Assembly (NCBI GenBank): GCA_937983305.1 | Contig: CALKAJ010000280.1 | Location: forward strand, 1 to 32,990 | Source: an uncultured Ignavibacteriota bacterium | Lineage (GTDB): Bacteria > Bacteroidota > Ignavibacteria > Tepidaquicellales > Tepidaquicellaceae | Direction of reading: 5' to 3' | DNA: 32,990 nucleotides | Shown: piece after piece, positions 1 to 7,515 of the stretch | How positions within the stretch are numbered: the first letter of the stretch is position 1 | Layout: every line of letters begins with the position of its first letter | Position numbers and translations under genes: made by a program | The notes under the pieces: model-generated | The model's input: only the letters and a program-made list of their open reading frames with translations | Told to the model about the DNA's origin: nothing | Database searches by the model: none

Positions 1-49
1 ATTATAGTTTACAAAAATATATGTTCCTATAGTCATATGATACGAACTT

Positions 50-192
50 TAAATAGCGACAGCTATTTAATCAGAAGTCCCGATAGCGAAGCGTATCGGG
101 AATGATGATACTGTGACGATAGCTATTTAATCAGAAGTCCCGATAGCGAAGCGTATCGGGAATGATGATACTGTGACGATAGCTATTTAATA
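50..192. repeat. 60-bp tandem repeat with internal palindrome
   Basis: An exact 60-bp unit occurs at 61-120 and 121-180, with a 12-base partial third copy at 181-192. Each unit contains cccgata-gcgaagcg-tatcggg, a 7-bp hairpin with an 8-base loop. Just before it, aaatagc and gctattt around 51-68 form another 7-bp inverted repeat. No open frame of note crosses it. It looks like the dispersed palindromic intergenic repeats common in this lineage. Confidence 0.9.
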
Positions 193-209
193 AATTTTTA
201 ATTCTTTTT

Positions 210-235
210 CCTTCCAAAGCTGGAGCTTTGGAAGG
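210..235. repeat. Perfect 12-bp hairpin (ccttccaaagct family)
   Basis: ccttccaaagct at 210-221 pairs fully with agctttggaagg at 224-235 across a 2-base loop. A near-identical hairpin (cattccaaagct/agctttggaatg) lies at 9186-9211, so this is a dispersed palindromic element. There is no T-run on either side that would make a clear terminator. Confidence 0.85.
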
Positions 236-256
236 AGGAGGGGTAATGTTCCTTTT

Positions 257-431
257 CTACAAACATACGACTCCTAATGGAGTCGAAAAAAACATCCCTT
301 CTACTACAAACATACGACTCCTAATGGAGTCGAAAAAAACATCCATTCTTCTACAAACATACGACTCCTAATGGAGTCGAAAAAAACATCCCTTCATCTA
401 CAAACATATGACTCCTGACGGAATCGCGATA
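257..431. repeat. 47-bp tandem repeat, four copies, with palindrome
   Basis: Copies begin at 257, 304, 351 and 398, a period of exactly 47. Each holds cgactcctaatggagtcg, a 7-bp stem with a TAAT loop, followed in the first three copies by an A7 run and aacatcc. The fourth copy is diverged (atgactcctgacggaatcg). Function unknown; it fills the gap left of the redox operon. Confidence 0.9.
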
Positions 432-528
432 TATTAACAGGTCTTTTTTTGATAAATATATCCGCGCCTTGTCTGTATTTTCTGTGTTTTCTGCGTATCG
501 GTTTTTAAGATGTGACGTAATTTAGCAA

Positions 529-560
529 TAAAAAAAAGACTGCCCGTTTCCGGACAGTCT
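529..560 (-). terminator. Intrinsic terminator of the redox operon
   Basis: Read on the minus strand, a hairpin formed by agactg...cagtct (537-560, extended by three more G-C pairs after one C-A mismatch, loop of 4) is followed by eight T. It lies about 28 bases past the groES-like stop codon, as expected for a rho-independent terminator ending the 2860-588 operon. Confidence 0.85.
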
Positions 561-587
561 CTTAAATTACCGTTAACCAAAATATTT

Positions 588-875
588 CTATATGCTTTCT
601 GTCTCTACAACTTTCGCCAGAATATCGGCATAAGGAAGTATTAAATATTTCTTGCCTTCAAAGTCAATCTCCGTACCGCTGTACGACTTAAACAATACTA
701 CATCTCCCGGCTTTACTTCCGCATCCTCTATTGCACTCATCCATTTTACCGGTGCCATTGTAGGTTTCTCTTTTACTGTATCGGGAATTATGATGCCCGA
801 TGCTGTCATCTGTTCTTCCTGCGTTGCAGATATGTCTATTACTACGTTTTGATTTGTTGGATGTAATTCTTTCAT
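588..875 (-). CDS. GroES-family co-chaperonin, divergent stand-alone copy
   Basis: A 95-residue protein of GroES size. The mobile-loop region that contacts GroEL is recognisable at about 18-36 (GIIIPD at 27-32, then KEKP), followed by VKPGDVVLF (54-62) and a C-terminal strand ending ILPYADILAKV. The normally conserved G-V-x-A-V-G segment after the mobile loop is replaced by APVKWMSAIEDA, and the N-terminal RPLHDRVIV strand is weak (HPTNQNVVID). No groEL lies beside it. It is the last gene of a thiol-redox operon, 17 bases after the Trx-Grx gene, and is followed by a terminator. I infer a second, specialised GroES rather than the housekeeping copy; a main groES/groEL pair would be expected elsewhere. 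Confidence 0.85.
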   Translation of the reverse strand: MKELHPTNQNVVIDISATQEEQMTASGIIIPDTVKEKPTMAPVKWMSAIEDAEVKPGDVVLFKSYSGTEIDFEGKKYLILPYADILAKVVETESI

Positions 876-892
876 TTAGTTTTTATTATTTA

Positions 893-1468
893 TTAAATTT
901 CTAAAAGTTGCTTTAGTTTTGTCTGGTCAAACCCGACCACTATCTGTCCGTTTATATCTGTCTGCGGTACACCTTGCTGTCCTGTGCGGTTTACCAAATC
1001 CTGTGCCGCTCTCTCATCTTTTGAAACATCAACATCGGTGTATGGAATTCCGTTTTTCTTCAGCCATGATTTCAATGTGTTGCACCACGAACAGGTAGGT
1101 GTCGAATAAACCGTTACTCTCTTTGGTGCTTTTCCTTCTGCCTTCGCTTTCGCCACATAAATTGCATTCTGCATCAATGCCTTGTAATAATCACCGTCGT
1201 GACATCCCTTCACAGTATTAGTAAATTCACCTTTCTCAAATACCATTAATGCCGGCACAGAAGTTATTCCGTATTTTTCGTGTATATCTCTTACGGAGTT
1301 TACATCCGCCGAATATACCGGTACGGGAATTTCACCTTCCGTGGTTTGATTCAAATTATTAAAAGCACATTCGCTCTGTTCACTGCCGCTTTTATATAAC
1401 AACAGAAATACTTTGTCTTTATCTTTTACTTTTCTTATTAATTCGTCGTGTGATGTTATTTTTTCCAT
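893..1468 (-). CDS. Thioredoxin-like / glutaredoxin fusion protein
   Basis: 191 residues with two thioredoxin-fold domains. The N-terminal domain (about 1-105) has the fold signature around a cis-proline (SVPALMVFEKG, P72), but the active-site region reads SGSEQSEC, leaving a single cysteine (C34). The C-terminal domain (about 116-191) is a YruB/NrdH-type glutaredoxin with CSWC at 126-129, the cis-Pro motif GVPQ at 166-169 and VGFD near the end. The intact CXXC suggests disulfide reduction by the C-terminal half, with the N-terminal half a docking or one-cysteine domain (inference). It lies 40 bases after the thioredoxin reductase gene and 17 before the GroES-like gene, so the reductase may recharge it. 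Confidence 0.88.
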   Translation of the reverse strand: MEKITSHDELIRKVKDKDKVFLLLYKSGSEQSECAFNNLNQTTEGEIPVPVYSADVNSVRDIHEKYGITSVPALMVFEKGEFTNTVKGCHDGDYYKALMQNAIYVAKAKAEGKAPKRVTVYSTPTCSWCNTLKSWLKKNGIPYTDVDVSKDERAAQDLVNRTGQQGVPQTDINGQIVVGFDQTKLKQLLEI

Positions 1469-1508
1469 TCTTTAAAAATAATTTTTTTATTAAAAAAAGC
1501 AAATGAAT

Positions 1509-2495
1509 TTATATTACTACTTCTGCAGGTTCCTCTTTCCCCGCCTGAAGTTTCTTTCTGCTTACTTTCATCTCGTTCAGATATCCCGATAATGATAACG
1601 CCGCTATGGTTCCGTCTGCAACCGCCGTTGTTACTTGTCTGTATCTCTTTGCAATGCTGTCGCCGGCGGCATAAACGCCTTTTACATTTGTAGCATAGTT
1701 TGAGTCAACTGTTATCTCACCGTATTTATTCAATTCAATCATATCCTGCAGAAATTCAGTATTTGGAATATATCCTATAAAAATAAATACTCCGTCAATT
1801 TCCATTTTTGAAATCTCATTTGTACTCAGATTTATAATTTCTACGCTCTTTAGTTTTTCATCGCCGGTAAAGGAATTGATTGTTGACTCCATTATGAAAT
1901 TTATCTTCGGATTGCTTTTCGCTTCTTCTATTGCATGCTCAAATGCCTGAAAATGGTCGAACTGATGAACTATAGTTACCTTAGTTGCATATTTTGTCAG
2001 CGAGACTGCCTCTTCAAGTGCAGAGTTCCCGCCGCCTACAACTATAATTTCCTTGCCTGTGAAAAAATCTCCGTCGCATGTTGCACAATATGATATTCCT
2101 TTTCCTTTCAGTTCGGCTTCTCCTTTTACTCCGAGATTGCGGGGTCTTCCGCCCGGCGAGAGTATAATTCCGTCTGAAGTAAAAACCTTCCCGTCTGATA
2201 ATGTTACTTTCTTAATTTCGGAGTCAAGCTCAATTTCTTTAATTATTATATTCGATTTGATATCACAGCCGAATGACTTTGCCTGTTTTTTCATAATGTT
2301 TCCAAGCTGATATCCGCTTATGTTTTCAACTCCGGGATAGTTTGCTATTTCGTGCGTCAATACTAACTGTCCACCTGCCGTTCCTTCGTTAAGTATCAGG
2401 GTCTTTATCTTTGCTCTCGAGAGGTAGATTCCTGCCGTTAATCCGGCAGGACCCGCTCCGATAACTATTGCTTCATAATGATTTGAAGTGTTCAT
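1509..2495 (-). CDS. Thioredoxin reductase-like flavoprotein, atypical cofactor site
   Basis: 328 residues, TrxB size and architecture. FAD-binding GAGPAG is at 13-18, the redox-active CATC at 137-140 followed by DG, and the second Rossmann motif GGGNSA at 154-159. The C-terminal FAD contact YAAGD...RQVTTAVADG is present. The HRRxxxRA motif that grips the NADPH 2'-phosphate is HQFDHFQA (177-184), with no arginine. In the family, loss of these arginines goes with NADH use or with ferredoxin-linked enzymes; here the glycine motif is kept, so NADH or a non-pyridine donor is possible. A short tail follows the catalytic domain. It starts 5 bases after the thioredoxin-like gene stops, so the two are probably an enzyme-substrate pair. 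Named by family only, since the electron donor is uncertain. Confidence 0.93.
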   Translation of the reverse strand: MNTSNHYEAIVIGAGPAGLTAGIYLSRAKIKTLILNEGTAGGQLVLTHEIANYPGVENISGYQLGNIMKKQAKSFGCDIKSNIIIKEIELDSEIKKVTLSDGKVFTSDGIILSPGGRPRNLGVKGEAELKGKGISYCATCDGDFFTGKEIIVVGGGNSALEEAVSLTKYATKVTIVHQFDHFQAFEHAIEEAKSNPKINFIMESTINSFTGDEKLKSVEIINLSTNEISKMEIDGVFIFIGYIPNTEFLQDMIELNKYGEITVDSNYATNVKGVYAAGDSIAKRYRQVTTAVADGTIAALSLSGYLNEMKVSRKKLQAGKEEPAEVVI

Positions 2496-2500
2496 TTTTG

Positions 2501-2860
2501 TTATACTTTTGCTGTTGCGAATTCTTTATCTAAAATTGCAGTTATCTGTTCTCTGGATTGAATGCTTGATGTTGCTTTGATTACTTTTCCGTTCTTATAA
2601 TAAATAGTAAAAGGAATTCCCATAAAGTTTCTTACTTCAGGCAGATTTCTTATTACGTGTGCATCCGGAATATCAAATTCCATATCATAGAATTTTACGT
2701 GATTGTATTCGCCTTCGTCTCTGAGTTCTTCCATTATTCCATATACGGGAATGCACATTGGTCCCATTCTTCCGCAGCATACCATTACGTTTTCATTGTT
2801 TGAAAGTATTTCCGCGTGATCTTTTGCAGATTCGATGTGTTCTAAGTTTGTGTATAACAT
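2501..2860 (-). CDS. Atypical thioredoxin with CCGRMGPMC active site
   Basis: 119 residues with a thioredoxin fold: a hydrophobic strand (NVMVCC), an active-site helix, and a cis-proline loop (GIPFTIYYKNGKVI, P83). The usual WCGPC is absent. The corresponding loop reads CCGRMGPMC (C28, C29, C36), so the redox pair is either the vicinal cysteines or C28/C29 with C36. Thioredoxins of this type are known next to TrxB-like reductases in anaerobes. It is the first gene of the operon, downstream of a Bacteroidota-type promoter, and 5 bases before the reductase gene. Likely role: disulfide carrier dedicated to that reductase (inference). Confidence 0.85.
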   Translation of the reverse strand: MLYTNLEHIESAKDHAEILSNNENVMVCCGRMGPMCIPVYGIMEELRDEGEYNHVKFYDMEFDIPDAHVIRNLPEVRNFMGIPFTIYYKNGKVIKATSSIQSREQITAILDKEFATAKV

Positions 2861-2908
2861 TTTTTATTGGTTTAAGTTTTTTAAAATTCTTTGATTAATT
2901 ATTACATA

Positions 2909-2939
2909 CAAAATTAACTATAATTTATTTATCCGCAAA
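2909..2939 (-). promoter_or_regulatory. Bacteroidota-type promoter of the redox operon
   Basis: On the minus strand TTTG (2939-2936) is separated by 19 bases from TAATTTTG (2916-2909). This fits the known Bacteroidota housekeeping consensus TTTG-N17-23-TAnnTTTG. Transcription would start about 40 bases before the ATG at 2860. Confidence 0.6.
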
Positions 2940-2950
2940 TAGTTCCGGGT

Positions 2951-2990
2951 TGAAATAAGACAGCTTTTGGACTGAAATAGAACAGCTTTT
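2951..2990. promoter_or_regulatory. Tandem 18-bp operator-like repeats between redox operon and Crp/Fnr gene
   Basis: tgaaataagacagctttt (2951-2968) and tgaaatagaacagctttt (2973-2990) match at 16 of 18 positions and are spaced 22 bases start to start, about two helical turns. They lie 12 bases upstream of the -33 box of the redox promoter, where an activator would sit, in the gap shared with the divergent Crp/Fnr-type regulator. Assignment to that regulator is inference. Confidence 0.55.
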
Positions 2991-3030
2991 TTTATTAATT
3001 TTACAGCACTGTTTTAACATATAAATACTA

Positions 3031-3726
3031 ATGAAAACAATATTAGAAAACGATAACGACTTTATTTGCGATATTTCGGCAAAATGCTTTCAGAATCTGA
3101 CAGACGATGAAATAAAATTAATCAGTGAGAGTAAAACTCAGGTGCTCTTTCACAAAGGCGAAAACCTCACCAAGCAAGGGGCTTTTGCTTCATATATTCT
3201 TTTTGTAGTTAACGGACTCTGCAAGCAATATGTTGAAGATAACAGCTCAAAAAATTATAATTTAAAAATCATCCTTCCGGGTGAATTTATAGGGCTTTCT
3301 TCCATTTTCACAAAAGAATCTTTTAATTACTCAACAGTTTCGCTTACTGAAACTCTTGCCTTTCTTATCGAAAAAGAAGCAATTGAAAAAATTGTTAAGA
3401 ATAACAGTGAATTTGCTTACAATATTATTAAGAAATATTGCTCTCAAAATTCCGGACTATTTGATATTATCAGAAATATCAGCTTCAAACAAACTTACGG
3501 AAATCTTGCCGAAACCCTTTTATATCTCGACGGCATTAAAACCGAAGAGGGCAGTATATTTCAATTTCTTACGCGAAAAGATATTGCAGACTTTGCAGGA
3601 ATCTCAACCGAGGGAGCAATTAAAATTTTGAAATCACTCGAAAAAGATAAACTCATTAAACTTGACGAGAAAGACATCATCATTAAAAACAGAAAAAAAC
3701 TTGAAGAGCTTTCGCAAAAAGGTTAG
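3031..3726 (+). CDS. Crp/Fnr-family transcriptional regulator
   Basis: 231 residues. The N-terminal half is a cyclic-nucleotide-binding-type beta roll (FHKGENLTKQG at 40-50, LFVVNGLCKQY, LPGEFIGLSSIF at 82-93), followed by a dimerisation helix and a C-terminal winged helix-turn-helix (LTRKDIADFAGISTEGAIKILKSL, 180-203). The cAMP-contact residues of E. coli Crp are not evident. Four cysteines (C13, C19, C64, C137) are present, but the N-terminal pair does not match the Fnr iron-sulfur spacing. It is divergent from the thiol-redox operon, with paired repeats in the shared gap, so it probably controls that operon and perhaps itself in response to redox or oxygen (inference). Its stop is 20 bases from the convergent queG stop, with no obvious hairpin. 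Confidence 0.93.
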   Translation: MKTILENDNDFICDISAKCFQNLTDDEIKLISESKTQVLFHKGENLTKQGAFASYILFVVNGLCKQYVEDNSSKNYNLKIILPGEFIGLSSIFTKESFNYSTVSLTETLAFLIEKEAIEKIVKNNSEFAYNIIKKYCSQNSGLFDIIRNISFKQTYGNLAETLLYLDGIKTEEGSIFQFLTRKDIADFAGISTEGAIKILKSLEKDKLIKLDEKDIIIKNRKKLEELSQKG

Positions 3727-3746
3727 GAATTAGTAAATAATACAAA

Positions 3747-4661
3747 TCAAAAATTTATATGCTTTAAATTTCTTTTCCAGCCGGAAAATTTTGTGCGTTT
3801 TATAGGGGAGGATTTGAAAAGTTCGTTAAACTCTTCTTCGCTGATTTCGGCAAGTTCCCCGAACGATTTATTGAAAATCAATGAAAGCGGATAAAATGAT
3901 TTTTCATTTGTGAAAATTCTGCGATTATTATAAGGGCAGACATCCTGGCAGACATCGCAGCCAAAAATCCAGTTGTCTGAATTTATATATTCCGGAATTT
4001 CCCCACGGTTTTCGATTGTGTGGTATGATATGCAAAGATTTGCATCAACTTTGTAATCTTCGTAAATCGCACCGGTCGGGCAAGCCGCAACACATATATT
4101 GCAGTTGCCGCACATATCATCAATTTTTTCAGATGTTACAAAATCTCTGTTAATAAAAATCTCGCACAGGAAAAAATAACTTCCTGTTCCGGGAATTATT
4201 ACATTTGTGTTTTTTCCCTGCCAGCCGATTCCCGCCCTTACGGCTATTGCTTTTTCAAGCACGGGTCCGTCGTCAACATAAAATTTTGTTTTAATTCCTT
4301 CTTCAAGTTTTTCAATTTCGCCGCAAAGAGTTTTTAACTTTTTCTTTAAAAATTTATGGTAATCAATTTCGCCCCAGGCATATCTCGAAATTTTTGCGAC
4401 CTCTTTTTTATTTCTGTGCTCAAACGGTGTATCGTAAATAAATGCAAGTGAAATAACCGACTTCGCATCATCCATCATCTTTTCGGGAAAGATTCTTTTC
4501 TCCAAATTCTTTTCCATCCATTGCATTCCGGCATTGCGATTTTCGTTTAACCATGCCGCATAACTTGTCCCCTCAGCTTTCAGCTCATCTAAATTAAAAA
4601 AGCCGGCTTTATAAAAACCGGCTTCCTTACATAATTTCTTTATTTGACTTTGTAAATCCAA
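3747..4661 (-). CDS. queG: Epoxyqueuosine reductase
   Basis: 304 residues, the short form of the family (E. coli QueG is near 380). It catalyses the last step of queuosine formation, reducing epoxyqueuosine in the tRNA anticodon with a cobalamin cofactor and two [4Fe-4S] clusters. Visible signatures are ISRYAWGEIDYH (91-102), VDDGPVLEKA (129-138, with the expected catalytic aspartate), GIGWQGKNT (145-152), the first ferredoxin motif CGNCNICVAACP (C184, C187, C190, C194) and the second, C210 with CDVCQDVCPYN (C235, C238, C242). It is the last gene of the peroxiredoxin-ribF-rpsO-pnp operon, 7 bases after the STAS gene, so tRNA modification is co-transcribed with translation and RNA-decay genes. 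Confidence 0.97.
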   Translation of the reverse strand: MDLQSQIKKLCKEAGFYKAGFFNLDELKAEGTSYAAWLNENRNAGMQWMEKNLEKRIFPEKMMDDAKSVISLAFIYDTPFEHRNKKEVAKISRYAWGEIDYHKFLKKKLKTLCGEIEKLEEGIKTKFYVDDGPVLEKAIAVRAGIGWQGKNTNVIIPGTGSYFFLCEIFINRDFVTSEKIDDMCGNCNICVAACPTGAIYEDYKVDANLCISYHTIENRGEIPEYINSDNWIFGCDVCQDVCPYNNRRIFTNEKSFYPLSLIFNKSFGELAEISEEEFNELFKSSPIKRTKFSGWKRNLKHINF

Positions 4662-4668
4662 ATTCAGT

Positions 4669-4977
4669 TTATTTGCTTAGTTCGAATACTCTGTCTAATC
4701 TTGCAATCTTTATCAGGTCTTCAACATTCTTATTTACATTTTTTAAAATAAGTTTTCTGTTCTTATCTCTTTCCATTCTCTCTGACATCAGTAAACACGA
4801 CAGCCCCGAGCTGTCACATTTGTGAACAGAACCGAGGTCAATAATAAACTGATTATCAATTCCTTTTTGCAGAAAAATTAATTCTGTTTTCAATTCCGCA
4901 GTCATATCTGCAGTCAGATTTTTTTCTTTTAATGCAAAAACGGTATATTCTTTCTGTTTATCTATTTCGTATCTCAT
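4669..4977 (-). CDS. STAS-domain anti-sigma factor antagonist
   Basis: 102 residues, a single STAS domain of the SpoIIAA/RsbV type. The phosphorylatable serine lies in CDSSGLSCLL (about 54-63), after the strand FIIDLGSV and before the helix that carries the regulatory surface. Such proteins switch partners with a serine kinase/anti-sigma factor according to phosphorylation. No kinase, phosphatase or sigma factor is beside it. Its ATG overlaps the pnp stop in an ATGA (4974-4977), so it is translationally coupled to PNPase, and queG follows after 7 bases. Family assignment is firm; the partner is unknown. Confidence 0.9.
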   Translation of the reverse strand: MRYEIDKQKEYTVFALKEKNLTADMTAELKTELIFLQKGIDNQFIIDLGSVHKCDSSGLSCLLMSERMERDKNRKLILKNVNKNVEDLIKIARLDRVFELSK

Positions 4978-7142
4978 TGCTTGTTATCTCCTAGACCGGG
5001 TTTTCTGTGATGAGGATTTGGTTTTCTGAAAGTTCTTTCTTTTTCAGGTTCATTTCCGTCGCTGGGCAGTAATACTTTTCTGCTCAACTTCAATTTTCCG
5101 CTGTCATCAATTCCAAGTAATTTTACGGTAACCTTATCACCCATATTCAATACATCTGTAACCTTTGCAATTTTTTTTCTGTCAATTTCAGAGATGTGTA
5201 GTAAGCCTTCTTTGCCCGGAATTATTTCAACAAAAGCTCCGAATTCTTTTACGCCTTTTACGATACCCTCATATATCTTTCCAACTTCGGGTTTTTCCGT
5301 TAATCTTTGAATCATATTCTTTGCGATTTCAGCTTTCTCTTCGGAAAGTGCTGCTATTATTACTTTTCCGTCGTCACTGATATTTATTTCAGTGTTAGAT
5401 TCGGCAATAATATGTTTAATTGTTTTTCCGCCGGGTCCGATTACCAATCCTATTTCATCAATCGGAACAAATATAGTATAAAGTCTTGGTGCATACTTAG
5501 AAAGATTTTCTCTCGGCTCTGCAATTGTTTGATTCATAATTCCGAGAATATGCAGTCTGCCTTCGCGTGCCTGTCTCAAAGCGTTTTCCATAATTTCAAA
5601 TGAAATGCCTCGGATTTTAATATCCATCTGAATTGCGGTTATTCCATCAACTGTTCCGGCAACTTTGAAATCCATATCTCCGAAATGGTCTTCGCTTCCG
5701 AGTATGTCTGAAAGTACGGCTACATTTTCGCCTTCTTTGATAAGTCCCATTGCAATACCTGCAACCTGTTTCTTAACTTTTACACCTGCATCCATAAATG
5801 CAAGTGAGCCGGCGCAAACCGTTGCCATAGAAGATGAGCCGTTTGATTCAAGTATATCCGAAACAATTCTGATTGTATAAGGAAAATCGTCTTCGGAAGG
5901 AATCATTTTTTTAAGAGCTCTTTCTGCAAGATTTCCGTGACCTATTTCTCTTCTGCCCGGTCCCGGTCTTCCGCCTACCTCGCCTGTGCTGAATGAGGGG
6001 AAGTTGTAATGCAGTAAAAATCTTTTTGTGGTTTCTTCGGCAAGCAATCCTTCAATAATCTGTTCATCTCTTTTAGTACCAAGCGTAAGAGTTGATAAAC
6101 TTTGAGTTTCGCCTCTTGTGAATAATGCGGAGCCGTGTGTTCTTGGTAAGTATCCGATTTCACAGGTTATCTGCCTTATGTCCGTTAATCCTCTTCCGTC
6201 AAGTCTTTTGCCTTCGTTTAAAATCATTTCTCTCATATCTACATATTGAATATCTTCGAGAATTGCATTAATCTTTTCTTCGGATTCGGGATATTTTTCA
6301 GCTAAGGAAGTTTGTACTTTTTCTTTTATAGCTTTTAATCTCTCGCTTCTTTCGTTCTTTTGCAGTATAGTCCTATCCAGTTCTTTTATATCCTGAAGGC
6401 ATAATTCTTTCACATCGTTTTCCATTTCCGATAAGTCTTCTTTTTCCGGAAGCTCTCTTTTCCTGATACCTGCTTCTTCGGCAAATTCTTTCTGAAATTC
6501 ACAAAGCCTTTTAACCTGCTCGTGTGCAAATTTAATTGCGACTAAGAATTCATCTTCAGAAATTTCCCTTGCTTCGCCTTCAACCATCATAATTGAATCC
6601 GATGTGCCGGCAATAGTAATATCAAAATCACCTTGCTCAAGCTGGAAATGCGTGGGGTTAATAACTAATTCGCCTTTTACTCTTGTAACTCTTACCTCTG
6701 ATATTGGCTCCATAAACGGAATATCAGAAATTAATAATGCCGCCGATGAACCGATTGCCGCTATGACATCTGCATCGTTTTCTCCGTCGGAGGAATAAAC
6801 ATTATTGAAAAGTTGTGTTTCACAGAAAAATCCCTCTTCAAACATAGGTCTGATGGGTCTGTCAATTAATCTTGCGGATAGAATTTCTTTTTCGGAAGGT
6901 CTTCCTTCTCTTTTAAAAAATCCTCCGGGAATTTTTCCGACTGATGCGGCTTTCTCTCTGTAGTCAACCGAAAGAGGAAAGAAATCCTGTCCTTCGTTTG
7001 GTTCGTCTTTTGCGACTGCAACAGAAAGTACTACCGTATCTCCGTAGCTTGCCAAAACGGCACCGTTAGCTTGCTTTGCAAGATGTCCGGTTTCTAATGT
7101 TAGAGTTAATCCTCCAAGCTCAATGCTTTTTCTTACTGTCAT
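4974..7142 (-). CDS. pnp: Polynucleotide phosphorylase
   Basis: 722 residues, normal PNPase length. Phosphorolytic 3'-5' exoribonuclease that also adds tails, a core part of mRNA decay. Domains in order: RNase PH-like 1 (FFPLSVDYREK, GGFFKREGRPSEKE), the all-helical linker, RNase PH-like 2 with the active site (FTRGETQ, the SNGSSSMATVC segment and LGSEDHFGDMDFKV), a KH domain with GLVIGPGGKTIKHI, then an S1 domain (GIVKGVKEFGAFVEI...GLLHIS). A basic tail (RKPNPHHRKPG) ends the protein. The order rpsO-pnp is the classic conserved pair. The 82-base gap before it holds an 8-bp inverted repeat that might serve in leader processing. Confidence 0.99.
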   Translation of the reverse strand: MTVRKSIELGGLTLTLETGHLAKQANGAVLASYGDTVVLSVAVAKDEPNEGQDFFPLSVDYREKAASVGKIPGGFFKREGRPSEKEILSARLIDRPIRPMFEEGFFCETQLFNNVYSSDGENDADVIAAIGSSAALLISDIPFMEPISEVRVTRVKGELVINPTHFQLEQGDFDITIAGTSDSIMMVEGEAREISEDEFLVAIKFAHEQVKRLCEFQKEFAEEAGIRKRELPEKEDLSEMENDVKELCLQDIKELDRTILQKNERSERLKAIKEKVQTSLAEKYPESEEKINAILEDIQYVDMREMILNEGKRLDGRGLTDIRQITCEIGYLPRTHGSALFTRGETQSLSTLTLGTKRDEQIIEGLLAEETTKRFLLHYNFPSFSTGEVGGRPGPGRREIGHGNLAERALKKMIPSEDDFPYTIRIVSDILESNGSSSMATVCAGSLAFMDAGVKVKKQVAGIAMGLIKEGENVAVLSDILGSEDHFGDMDFKVAGTVDGITAIQMDIKIRGISFEIMENALRQAREGRLHILGIMNQTIAEPRENLSKYAPRLYTIFVPIDEIGLVIGPGGKTIKHIIAESNTEINISDDGKVIIAALSEEKAEIAKNMIQRLTEKPEVGKIYEGIVKGVKEFGAFVEIIPGKEGLLHISEIDRKKIAKVTDVLNMGDKVTVKLLGIDDSGKLKLSRKVLLPSDGNEPEKERTFRKPNPHHRKPGLGDNKQ

Positions 7143-7166
7143 CTTAATTGTTGTGCATAAATAATA

Positions 7167-7199
7167 AAAATACCATGCGTGATTAGCGGAAGGTATTTT
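7167..7199. other. Inverted repeat in the rpsO-pnp gap
   Basis: aaaatacc (7167-7174) pairs with ggtatttt (7192-7199) across a 17-base loop, between the rpsO stop and the pnp start. In enterobacteria this gap carries the rpsO terminator and the RNase III site used in pnp autoregulation. The stem here is AT-rich and its role is a guess. Confidence 0.35.
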
Positions 7200-7224
7200 A
7201 TAAAAAATTTAATTGAATTTAATT

Positions 7225-7497
7225 TTACTTTCTAAGTTCCAGATCTTTAAGGACCTGTCTGTAGCGTGTAATATCTTTAGCTTCAAGATATCTTAAAAGT
7301 TTTCTTCTTTTACCAACCATCTTTAAAAGTCCGGTTCTTGAATGTGTGTCTTTTTTTTGAACGCTGAAATGTTTTGCGGTCAGCTCGTTAATTCTTTTTG
7401 TCAAAATTGCAATTTGCACTTCTGCTTTTCCGGAATCTTTCTCCGATGCTCCGAACCTTTTGATAATTTCCTGTTTTTCTTCTTTGGTTAAGCCCAT
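7225..7497 (-). CDS. rpsO: 30S ribosomal protein S15
   Basis: 90 residues, the family's normal size (89 in E. coli). S15 binds the central domain of 16S rRNA and makes bridge contacts with the 50S subunit. Visible hallmarks: the N-terminal GLTKEEKQEIIKRFG, the conserved QIAILTKRINELTAKHF helix, the H-S-R-T-G-L-L-K-MVGKRRKLLRYL block (76% or so of S15 proteins share this pattern in some form is not claimed here; the block itself is diagnostic), and the YRQVLKDLELR C-terminus. It lies between ribF (18 bases upstream) and pnp, the conserved order in many bacteria. Confidence 0.98.
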   Translation of the reverse strand: MGLTKEEKQEIIKRFGASEKDSGKAEVQIAILTKRINELTAKHFSVQKKDTHSRTGLLKMVGKRRKLLRYLEAKDITRYRQVLKDLELRK

Positions 7498-7515
7498 TTG
7501 TTTCTGTTTATTTAT

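Noticed and set aside
257..431. The 47-bp array as a CRISPR
   Set aside because: The sequence between the palindromes is the same in the first three copies, so there are no unique spacers, and no cas genes are near.
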